From Paracnuella aquatica (lineage in GTDB: Bacteria > Bacteroidota > Bacteroidia > Chitinophagales > Chitinophagaceae), in the NCBI RefSeq assembly GCF_003332885.2, contig NZ_QOWJ01000013.1, positions 62,001 through 126,000 of the forward strand: a DNA stretch of 64,000 bases, read 5' to 3'. Below, one piece after another: positions 25,427 to 32,003 of this stretch (position 1 is the stretch's first letter; the number at the start of each line of letters is the position of its first letter). Below the pieces are notes generated by a model that was given only the letters and a program-made list of their open reading frames with translations, had not been told where the DNA came from and searched no databases. A program made the translations under genes and the position numbers.

Positions 25427-26503
25427 TTAAATTGTAAATGCCGAATAAATAATGAATGCCAATGCCAGCAGCGACACCACAATGGTGGCCAAAAAATTAA
25501 GCACCACGTATTTCGCCACGGTGCGGCCCCAGCCCTGCCCATAAAAACGCTTCATGGCAAACAGCAGGTGCACCGGCCAGGCCAGTGACAGCAGTGTGAA
25601 CAACCAGGAAAAAATCCGCCAGCCCGATTTTTCTTCCAGCCCGTTTACACCAAACATTATAAGGAGCAAAATAAAGCTGAACACATAGTGATACAGCGTA
25701 AACACCGCGTGGTCGAAATAAAACAGGGATTTGTTGCGGCGGTAAAGCAGTTTTAAAATGCCTGCAAAAAATGGCAGCGACAAGAATAAAAGGTAAGGAA
25801 ACAGGTGCAGTAGTTTATCCACGAAATTTTGCACCATAGCTTCGGTATCGCCACCAAACTGCTGTTTGTAACGTTTCCAGCGGCCGTCCAAACCTTTGTT
25901 GAACGAAACAGAATCGGCACCGGAGCCAATGCGGATGATGGAGCTGTCTTTGCGGGCTGCAAATACTTTTCCATCCATTTCCCATTTAATTGGGTAGATC
26001 GAATCGTAAGGAACAAAACCACTCGTCATATCGGTTACTACGATGTAGCTGGAGTCCATCAACACACGCAGGGGCTGCAGGCCAGTATCGGCCAGGGTGG
26101 TGCCCTGCGCCAGGTATTTACTGGCATAATCAAAACGCTCCACTTTAGATAATTCATTTTGCCCGGTAAAATTTCCAAGGTTGCCGGGTTTGGCAAAAGC
26201 AAAAAACAAAAGAAAGAATACCGCCGATGTAAAAATGTACATCCGGATGGGATCGAGATAACTCATGCGCCTGCCCCGCATATATTCGGCAGGCACAAAA
26301 CCCGGCCGAAACAGCAAGTAGCGCAGGGTATCGAAAAACTTTCCATCGAAATGAAAAATGTCGAAAATAAAATGCTGCACCAGTGCAAAAAAGGGCATGT
26401 GGCTGGGCACGTTTTCTTGCCCGCAGCGCTGGCAATAGCGGCCGGCTACGGTGGTTCCACAATTCAGGCAGTTTTTTTCGGTGCGTTCGGGATGGTGCGA
26501 CAC
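25427..26503 (-). CDS. DUF3667 membrane protein with N-terminal zinc ribbon
   Basis: This 358-aa protein begins at a GTG (26503), required because the zinc-ribbon cysteines start at residue 12: CLNCG and CQRCG. Next comes the DUF3667 core (ALVQHFIFDIFHFDGKFFDT, then LLFRPGFVPAEYMRGRRMSY and DPIRMYIFTSAVFFLLFF). A polar extracytoplasmic segment (about 115-215) and four C-terminal helices follow. The family is common in Bacteroidota and uncharacterised. As first gene of the operon with mazG and a giant histidine kinase it may serve membrane stress sensing, but that is only context. Confidence 0.85.
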   Translation of the reverse strand: MSHHPERTEKNCLNCGTTVAGRYCQRCGQENVPSHMPFFALVQHFIFDIFHFDGKFFDTLRYLLFRPGFVPAEYMRGRRMSYLDPIRMYIFTSAVFFLLFFAFAKPGNLGNFTGQNELSKVERFDYASKYLAQGTTLADTGLQPLRVLMDSSYIVVTDMTSGFVPYDSIYPIKWEMDGKVFAARKDSSIIRIGSGADSVSFNKGLDGRWKRYKQQFGGDTEAMVQNFVDKLLHLFPYLLFLSLPFFAGILKLLYRRNKSLFYFDHAVFTLYHYVFSFILLLIMFGVNGLEEKSGWRIFSWLFTLLSLAWPVHLLFAMKRFYGQGWGRTVAKYVVLNFLATIVVSLLALAFIIYSAFTI

Positions 26504-26607
26504 TTGAGAATTCTTTTGTTAAAAATAAAGCCATTTACCACACTTAACAGGAAGCCTTCAATATAGCGGCTGCTATTGGTTAAATTTGCCATCGAAATTT
26601 TTACCGG

Positions 26608-27435
26608 ATGAAAGCGTTGCTTTTTGTTACAGGCATTTTAATGGGCACTTTGGCGCAAGGCCAATATTATTACAAAGATGTGGTGGGCACTGCCGAATCT
26701 GCTACCATGTTCCGCTCATATACACAGGGGAAAGTGGCCCGCGTGGTGCTTTCATCTTTTGATGCCGACAACACCCGCAACGAAGACCTGGTAGCCGAGC
26801 AGCAATTTGATGCAGGCAGCGGCACGCTCAAAACCATTACCCGTTCGGGCATGGATGGCAATGCCACGCTGGTGTCCTATTCCGATGCATCGGGCCGGGT
26901 GGTAAAAACAGTGGACAGCAGCGACAACAGCATCAGCACCACTACGTACCAATATGCGGCAGATGGCAAGTTGCTCAATGTATTGTCGGTGTCAACTGAT
27001 AAGGCCGGCACTTTTTCGGTGCAGGAAGAGCACCAGTGGCAGTGGGATGGCAACCGCATTACCGGCATGCTGCGAATCCGCAATAAAAAGGACACCACCG
27101 TAGTCACATTCAAACACGATGAACAGGGAAATATTATTGAAGAACATGCAGAGCGCAATGGCGTAAAACAGGAACCTGTTTATTATTATTACAACGACAA
27201 ATCGCAACTTACCGACATTGTTCGTTTTAACAACAAGGCCAAACGCTTGTTGCCAGAGTATATGTTTGAATACAACGATGCCGGGCAGGTTATTCAGCGC
27301 ATTACTTTTCCTACCAATAATTCGGAGTACACCATCTGGCGTTACCAGTACAACGACAAAGGCCTGCGCACCAAAGAAGCCATTTACAACAAGCAAAAAC
27401 AACTGACGGGTAAAGTGGAGTACAGTTACCAGTAA
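26608..27435 (+). CDS. Secreted YD-repeat-like protein of unknown function
   Basis: This 275-aa protein starts at ATG 26608 with a signal peptide (MKALLFVTGILMGTLAQG-Q). The body is made of repeating beta-hairpin units with Tyr/Asp and Gly, such as YNDKSQLTDIVRFNN, YNDAGQVIQRITFPTN and YNDKGLRTKEAIYNK, resembling RHS/YD repeats without a toxin domain. It probably sits in the periplasm or on the surface. Many Bacteroidota genomes encode such short YD-like proteins with no known role. A TAAATTTG sequence (26581-26588) could be its -7 box. It is a single-gene unit, closed by a hairpin. Confidence 0.8.
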   Translation: MKALLFVTGILMGTLAQGQYYYKDVVGTAESATMFRSYTQGKVARVVLSSFDADNTRNEDLVAEQQFDAGSGTLKTITRSGMDGNATLVSYSDASGRVVKTVDSSDNSISTTTYQYAADGKLLNVLSVSTDKAGTFSVQEEHQWQWDGNRITGMLRIRNKKDTTVVTFKHDEQGNIIEEHAERNGVKQEPVYYYYNDKSQLTDIVRFNNKAKRLLPEYMFEYNDAGQVIQRITFPTNNSEYTIWRYQYNDKGLRTKEAIYNKQKQLTGKVEYSYQ

Positions 27436-27465
27436 AGACCTTTGCTATTTGCCTGAAGTAAATAA

Positions 27466-27508
27466 AATATGGCGCTGACAACTTTCCATTTGTTGTCAGC
27501 GCCATATT
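27466..27508 (+). terminator. Hairpin after the YD-like gene
   Basis: A perfect 17-bp stem (27466-27482 against 27492-27508) has a 9-nt loop, 30 bp after the stop codon. No T-run follows directly, so it may act as a 3'-end stabilising hairpin or a weak terminator. Confidence 0.75.
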
Positions 27509-27859
27509 GTCCTGCGTTTTATTTAATAAAAAACAAAGCGAAGATTTGTAGTTACTCTTTTCTATCTACCGAAAATTGCAAGCCTCCAAACAGGCACTAA
27601 AGACGATGTAAACTTTCCATTAAGGCCGGTTATCCACAGGCCCTATTACTTTATGAACATATTGGCTAAAGCCGGGCTTCAAGCGGCTTGCAGCCCTTTT
27701 TCGGGCATAATTTTTAATACACATACTGTGTACAAATTATTTATTATTTGTTCCCAACAACAAACTAACTTACTGCAACAGGTTCGTCGAAAACCAACCC
27801 GATAGCAGGAGTACCCACCCGGGCTTAAGCCGGAATTTAGAACATTAAACCCTTGTGCA
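27509..27859. other. Leader region upstream of phoH
   Basis: There is no credible ORF here. The region is AT-rich with a small GC hairpin (AAGCC...GGCTT around 27669-27690) and one TTATCCACA word at 27630-27638. It presumably contains the phoH promoter. I see no recognisable riboswitch. Confidence 0.45.
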
Positions 27860-28891
27860 TTGAGAGACACAATCATTAACCTGGAAACCGTTAACCCTAT
27901 AGAGTTCTTTGGCGTAAATAATGGCAAGCTGGATATTTTGAAAAAGAAATTTCCCCTGCTCAAAATTCTTTCCCGCGGCACCCAAATCAAATTGAGCGGT
28001 GCGCCGGAGCAGGTGGAAGGCGCCAAAGAAAAAATAGACCTCATTGTTCAATACCTCGAACGGAACGGTCACATGAGCGAAAATTATTTTGAACAAATCC
28101 TGGGCGGCGATGATGCCGAAACCGTTGACAACTTTGTGGAGCGCCACCCTGCCGACGTGCTGGTATTTGGTCCGAACGGAAAAACGGTACGTGCCCGCAC
28201 TGCCAACCAAAAGCGGCTGGTAACGGCCTCCGAAAAAAACGACGTGGTATTTGCCATCGGGCCGGCCGGTACGGGTAAAACCTACACCGCAGTGGCCATG
28301 GCCGTACGGGCCCTGAAAAACAAGGTGGTCAAAAAGATCATCCTCACCCGCCCCGCGGTGGAAGCCGGCGAAAGCCTTGGCTTTTTGCCGGGCGACCTGA
28401 AGGAAAAGATCGATCCATACCTGCGGCCGTTGTACGATGCGCTGGACGACATGATCCCTGCCGATAAACTGGGATATTACATGAGCACCCGCACCATCGA
28501 AATTGCGCCGCTGGCTTATATGCGTGGCCGTACGCTGGACAACTGTTTCATTATTTTGGACGAAGCGCAGAACGCCACCGACCTGCAGCTGAAGATGTTT
28601 TTAACCCGTATTGGCGCAAACGCCAAGGCCATCATCACCGGCGATCTGACGCAAGTGGATCTGCCGCGCAACCAGCGCAGTGGTTTGGCCAAGGCAAGCC
28701 GCATTTTACGCAACATCGACGGCATTGGTTACATTGAGCTCGACGAAGAAGACGTGGTACGCCACCGCCTGGTAAAAGCCATTCTGAAGGCTTACGACAA
28801 GGAAGGCCAGCGCGAATCGGAAATTGAAGAACAGGAAAAGGCAGAACGCCGCCAGTACTTTCGCAAGGACCGCGACGGTGACCACCGGTAA
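27860..28891 (+). CDS. phoH: PhoH family ATPase
   Basis: This 343-aa cytoplasmic protein appears to start at TTG 27860: no ATG or GTG lies in frame upstream, and the next ATG would remove conserved sequence. The N-terminal 100 residues (VNPIEFFGVNNGKLDILKKK, ILSRGTQIKLSGAPEQVE) form a KH-like domain. The P-loop ATPase follows: Walker A GPAGTGKTYTAVAMA (about 134-148), the PhoH segment RPAVEAGESLGFLPGDLKEK, and Walker B FIILDEAQNATDLQLKMFLT. PhoH proteins couple ATP hydrolysis to RNA metabolism or phosphate-starvation responses; the exact substrate is uncertain. The Lys/Glu-rich C-terminal tail is typical of Bacteroidota members. Confidence 0.93.
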   Translation: MRDTIINLETVNPIEFFGVNNGKLDILKKKFPLLKILSRGTQIKLSGAPEQVEGAKEKIDLIVQYLERNGHMSENYFEQILGGDDAETVDNFVERHPADVLVFGPNGKTVRARTANQKRLVTASEKNDVVFAIGPAGTGKTYTAVAMAVRALKNKVVKKIILTRPAVEAGESLGFLPGDLKEKIDPYLRPLYDALDDMIPADKLGYYMSTRTIEIAPLAYMRGRTLDNCFIILDEAQNATDLQLKMFLTRIGANAKAIITGDLTQVDLPRNQRSGLAKASRILRNIDGIGYIELDEEDVVRHRLVKAILKAYDKEGQRESEIEEQEKAERRQYFRKDRDGDHR

Positions 28892-28960
28892 TCAGCATTA
28901 ATTCAGCTTTCGCCAATTATTGATTGGCGGAGACAGCAACTATTCATTTTCTTTGCAGGA

Positions 28961-29389
28961 ATGAAAAGCATCACAAAGGGCTTTTTGTTCCTGCTTTTTT
29001 TTGCGGCCTGCAACAGTGCCCCAGATCGCAGCGACACAACCCAGACATCCGAAAACGAAGTAGACGCCGCCCGCAATTTTATTCGCCTGGCACTTGACGG
29101 CCGCTGGCGTGATGCCCGTGAGCTGGTGGTAGCCGATACGCTGAACTCGGGATACCTCGATATTGCGGAGCAAAACTATACCCAACGCCTCGACCTGGCC
29201 ACCCGCAACGGTTACCGCGGCGCGTCCATCATTATTCATTCGGTAAACGAAGTGTCGGACAGCGTAAGCGTGGTGCACTATTCCAACTCGTACAAAAAAC
29301 AGGAAGACTCGGTGAAAGTAGTGCGCAGCGGCGACCGCTGGCTGGTGGATCTGAAGTATTCCTTTCCGGCCACCAAAGCGGTTAATTAA
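28961..29389 (+). CDS. Small lipoprotein, DUF4878/NTF2-like
   Basis: This 142-aa lipoprotein has the lipobox LFFAAC (Cys17), then a polar linker. The domain (about 33-138) starts with AARNFIRLALDGRWRDAREL and ends DSVKVVRSGDRWLVDLKYSF. That helix-then-curved-sheet layout fits the DUF4878/NTF2-like fold. Its role is unknown; similar lipoproteins are thought to bind small ligands in the periplasm. The stop codon overlaps the next start (TAATG at 29387-29391), so translation is probably coupled to crcB. Confidence 0.78.
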   Translation: MKSITKGFLFLLFFAACNSAPDRSDTTQTSENEVDAARNFIRLALDGRWRDARELVVADTLNSGYLDIAEQNYTQRLDLATRNGYRGASIIIHSVNEVSDSVSVVHYSNSYKKQEDSVKVVRSGDRWLVDLKYSFPATKAVN

Positions 29390-29745
29390 TGAAACCCTGG
29401 TTACTGGTGGCGGCAGGTGGCGCAGCGGGCAGTATGTTGCGCTACGCGGTACAACGGCTACTGCCGGCCTATTCATTTCCTTACAATACCTTTGCCGTTA
29501 ATCTGGCGGGCTGCCTGCTTATTGGCATCCTGTGGGGTTTGCTGCTTAAAGGCAGCATAGGCAACGACGGCCGCCTGTTGCTGATGACGGGGCTTTGCGG
29601 TGGATTTACCACTTTTTCGGCCTTTAGCCTCGAAAGCCTGCAACTGCTGCAGCAGGGGCGCATGGTACAGTTCTTTTTTTACGTGGTGCTGAGCGTGGCC
29701 CTGGGCCTGCTGGCAACACTTATCGGTTATAAACTTTTACACTAA
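29389..29745 (+). CDS. crcB: Fluoride channel CrcB/FluC
   Basis: This 118-aa four-helix membrane protein has the Fluc signatures: GGAAGSMLRYAVQR at the first helix, FAVNLAGCLLIGILWG with the conserved Asn, and GLCGGFTTFSAFSLE with the TTFS turn and Phe-box residues. Fluc proteins work as antiparallel dimers that let toxic F- leave the cytoplasm. The gene overlaps the upstream lipoprotein by one base and is directly abutted by ppa. Inorganic pyrophosphatase is a classic target of fluoride inhibition, which makes the pairing functionally sensible. I looked for a fluoride riboswitch ahead of the unit and do not see a convincing one. Confidence 0.95.
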   Translation: MKPWLLVAAGGAAGSMLRYAVQRLLPAYSFPYNTFAVNLAGCLLIGILWGLLLKGSIGNDGRLLLMTGLCGGFTTFSAFSLESLQLLQQGRMVQFFFYVVLSVALGLLATLIGYKLLH

Positions 29746-30309
29746 ATGGAAATCATCAACAAATCCACTACCGTACTTCACCCCTGGCATGGCGCCAACC
29801 ATGGCGACCGGGCACCCCAGATCGTAACCGCGTTGATCGAAATTTCGCAGGGATCGCGTACCAAGTATGAGATTGACAAAGAAACAGGACTGTTGAAACT
29901 GGACCGCGTTATTTATTCTTCTTTTCACTACCCTGCCAACTATGGGTTTATACCCCAAACCCTTGGCCTGGATGGCGACCCGCTCGATATCATGATTATG
30001 TGCTCGCAGAGCATTCAGCCGCTGTGCCTGGTGGAAGCCAAAGTAATTGGCAACATGCAAATGATTGACAACGGCGAGGAAGATGACAAGATCATTGCCG
30101 TGGCCCTGCACGATCCTTCCGTAAACCACATCAACAGCATTGACGAACTGCCCCGCCATTTCTTCAACGAGCTGAAACACTTTTTTGAAGAATACAAGGT
30201 GCTTGAAAATAAGGAAGTGCGCATCGACAACTTCCTGAGCCGCGAAGAAGCGTACGAAGTGGTGAACAGTGCCGTTGACCTGTATAAAGAAAAATTCGGG
30301 TCGCATTAA
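29746..30309 (+). CDS. ppa: Inorganic pyrophosphatase, family I
   Basis: This 187-aa soluble enzyme hydrolyses PPi to two phosphates and so drives biosynthetic reactions. The family I active site is present: KYEIDKETGLLKLDRVIYSS, FHYPANYGFIPQT, the metal-binding DGDPLDIMI, and EEDDKIIAVAL. Catalysis uses Mg2+ and nucleophilic water, the step blocked by fluoride. ATG 29746 follows the crcB stop with no gap, so the two are co-transcribed and perhaps translationally coupled. A terminator begins 12 bp after the stop. Confidence 0.96.
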   Translation: MEIINKSTTVLHPWHGANHGDRAPQIVTALIEISQGSRTKYEIDKETGLLKLDRVIYSSFHYPANYGFIPQTLGLDGDPLDIMIMCSQSIQPLCLVEAKVIGNMQMIDNGEEDDKIIAVALHDPSVNHINSIDELPRHFFNELKHFFEEYKVLENKEVRIDNFLSREEAYEVVNSAVDLYKEKFGSH

Positions 30310-30320
30310 AACCACACCAG

Positions 30321-30355
30321 AAAGTTCGGGGTTGCATTGCCCCGGACTTTTTGTT
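30321..30355 (+). terminator. Terminator after ppa
   Basis: An 11-bp stem (AAAGTTCGGGG 30321-30331 against CCCCGGACTTT 30340-30350, one G-T pair) with an 8-nt loop runs into five to eight Ts. It ends the lipoprotein-crcB-ppa unit. Confidence 0.9.
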
Positions 30356-30402
30356 TACCAAGCACCGCCTGCACCATGCCATTGAACACGAACAGTAACA
30401 AA

Positions 30403-30810
30403 ATGAATGCAGAATTGATCCTTCTCCTGGCGCTGATTGGCTTGGCAGCCGGCATGCTTAGCGGGCTTATTGGCGTGGGTGGCGGTATTATTCTGGTGCC
30501 GGCGCTGGTGTACTTTCTGAATTACTCGCAACACCAGGCACAAGGCACATCGTTGGGTGTGCTTACCTTTCCGGTGGTGATCATTGCGTTTTTAAATTAT
30601 TACCGCGATGGTAAAACATCGGGGCACCCGGTGGATATAAAAGTGATCCTGCTGCTGGCCGCAGGCTTTGTGGTGGGCGGTTTTTTTGGCAGTAAAATAG
30701 CGTTTAAAATAGACCAGGAGTTATTGAAAAAAATATTTGCAGTGATTCTTTTGTACACTGCATTTACCATGTTGAAATGGGACAAGGCGATTATTAATTT
30801 GTTCCGCTAA
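30403..30810 (+). CDS. Half-size TauE/SafE (TSUP) family permease
   Basis: ATG 30403 gives 135 aa (MNAELILLLALIGLAAGMLS); an in-frame ATG at 30376 would add nine polar residues. The protein has four helices and the TSUP motif GLIGVGGGIILVPALVYFL in helix 1-2. Full-length TauE proteins have two such four-helix halves, so this one is expected to work as a homodimer. Family substrates are sulfite, sulfonates or other organic anions; nothing nearby tells which. It follows the ppa terminator and is transcribed separately. Confidence 0.88.
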   Translation: MNAELILLLALIGLAAGMLSGLIGVGGGIILVPALVYFLNYSQHQAQGTSLGVLTFPVVIIAFLNYYRDGKTSGHPVDIKVILLLAAGFVVGGFFGSKIAFKIDQELLKKIFAVILLYTAFTMLKWDKAIINLFR

Positions 30811-30847
30811 TCATAGTTTATTTTTCTTTTTTATTAAAACAAAATTG

Positions 30848-30870
30848 CATGCATTTGTTACCAATGCATG
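30848..30870. repeat. Short inverted repeat before the ECF sigma gene
   Basis: CATGCAT (30848-30854) and ATGCATG (30864-30870) form a 7-bp inverted repeat with a 9-nt spacer in an AT-rich leader. Further TGCAT words follow at 30872-30876 and 30924-30928. It could be a regulatory site of the sigma operon, but this is only suggestive. Confidence 0.35.
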
Positions 30871-30953
30871 TTGCATCTTTTTTTATCATTATTACTTTTT
30901 TGCTTGTGCATTTTTATCATCGTTGCATCTAAGCATGTAAACCAGCCCTGCCG

Positions 30954-31532
30954 GTGAAGCGTACACCTTATCCCGATATGACCGATGCACAACTGCTCGA
31001 CCGCTTTTATGAAAGTGGCGACCAGTACTGGCTGGGCATACTGCTGGACCGATACACGTTGCTGCTGTTGGGTGTGTGTATGAAGTATTTGAAAAATGCA
31101 GAAGAGGCCCGCGATTGTGTGCAACAGATTTTTTTAAAAGTACTCACCGAAGCAGGCAAATACCGTGTTGATTATTTTAAGTCGTGGCTGTACATGGTAG
31201 CCAAAAACGAATGCCTGATGCGGCTGCGCAGCAAGCAGGGTAAACAACACAAAGAGCTGGACGAATCGTTCAGTGCCATGCCGCACGAAGGTGAACCAAC
31301 CGACTGGCTGGCGCAGGAAAAAACACTGAAGCTGCTTGAAGAATCCATCAACGAATTGGCGGCGGAGCAGCGCACTGCCGTATCTTTATTTTACCTGCAA
31401 AAAAAGAGTTACCAGCAGATCAGCGAGGCCACAGGCTACACTACCTTGCAGGTGAAAAGTTATATTCAAAACGGTAAACGCAACCTGCGGCTGATGCTGG
31501 AACGTAAACTGAAAAAAGACCGAACCTCCTGA
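30954..31532 (+). CDS. ECF RNA polymerase sigma factor
   Basis: The protein is 192 aa from GTG 30954; ATG 30978 (MTDAQLLDRF) is an alternative start that fits region 2 just as well. Region 2 is seen at about 30-95 (LLLLGVCMKYLKNAEEARDC, QQIFLKVL, YFKSWLYMVAKNECL). Region 4 lies at about 125-180 (LAAEQRTAVSLFYLQKKSYQ, GYTTLQVKSYIQNGKRNLR). Such factors direct RNA polymerase to a small set of envelope or stress promoters. Its stop overlaps the start of the next gene by one base (TGATG), a clear sign of coupling with its likely anti-sigma factor. Confidence 0.92.
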   Translation: MKRTPYPDMTDAQLLDRFYESGDQYWLGILLDRYTLLLLGVCMKYLKNAEEARDCVQQIFLKVLTEAGKYRVDYFKSWLYMVAKNECLMRLRSKQGKQHKELDESFSAMPHEGEPTDWLAQEKTLKLLEESINELAAEQRTAVSLFYLQKKSYQQISEATGYTTLQVKSYIQNGKRNLRLMLERKLKKDRTS

Positions 31533-31894
31533 TGCCGGATAACCTGAAAGACATATGGAACCATTTGCCCGAGGGTGTTAGCGAGGAAACGCTGATGCGG
31601 TACCTGCAGGGGCAGCTTTCGGCCGAGCAACAACACGAGGTGGAAAAGCAGTTGCAGCAATCCGATTTTGAAGCCGATGCAGTGGAAGGCCTGCAGCAAC
31701 TCGACGATACCGGGCAGCTTCAGTCGATGGTGTACCAGCTGCAGCAAGACCTGAAAAAACGCACCGCGAAAAAGAATGCACTCCGCGAAAAACTGCGCAT
31801 CAAAGAGCAACCCGTTTTGTGGATCTCCATTCTATTGCTGCTGCTTTTGGTGGTCATCAGTTACCTGATCATCCACCGGCTGAACCAGGGATAA
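31532..31894 (+). CDS. Putative anti-sigma factor with single membrane helix
   Basis: This 120-aa protein starts inside the stop codon of the ECF sigma gene. Residues 1-80 are a helical cytoplasmic part (EETLMRYLQGQLSAEQQHEV, EKQLQQSDFEADAVEGLQQL), resembling the zinc-free anti-sigma helices. One transmembrane helix lies at 94-114 and only about six residues follow. It therefore lacks a periplasmic sensor domain, so any signal must come through the membrane helix or a partner. The anti-sigma role is inferred from position, size and topology. Confidence 0.75.
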   Translation: MPDNLKDIWNHLPEGVSEETLMRYLQGQLSAEQQHEVEKQLQQSDFEADAVEGLQQLDDTGQLQSMVYQLQQDLKKRTAKKNALREKLRIKEQPVLWISILLLLLLVVISYLIIHRLNQG

Positions 31895-32000
31895 AATTCA
31901 AAATTCAAAAGTAAAAATTCAAAAAGGGTTCATGCTGGTATCGAAATAAAATTCAACACCACCAACACTTTATTTTGACTTTTGCCTTTTGAATTTTTAC
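31893..32000. repeat. Word-built inverted repeat between convergent genes
   Basis: The left arm is tandem copies of AAAATTCAAAA-like words (31893-31925). The right arm (31973-32000) carries the complement, with an exact 14-bp pair GTAAAAATTCAAAA 31911-31924 and TTTTGAATTTTTAC 31987-32000. About 60 bp separate the arms. It lies between the anti-sigma gene and the TonB receptor and may act as a 3' end for both. Confidence 0.75.
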
Positions 32001-32003
32001 TTT

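Noticed and set aside
27630-27638. DnaA-box word TTATCCACA upstream of phoH, as a possible replication origin
   Set aside because: Only a single copy is present, with no cluster of boxes, no AT-rich unwinding block of note and no dnaA or dnaN gene nearby.
28892-28960. Possible fluoride riboswitch ahead of the lipoprotein-crcB-ppa unit
   Set aside because: The 69-bp gap has no visible crcB-motif pseudoknot by eye; a covariance-model search would be needed.
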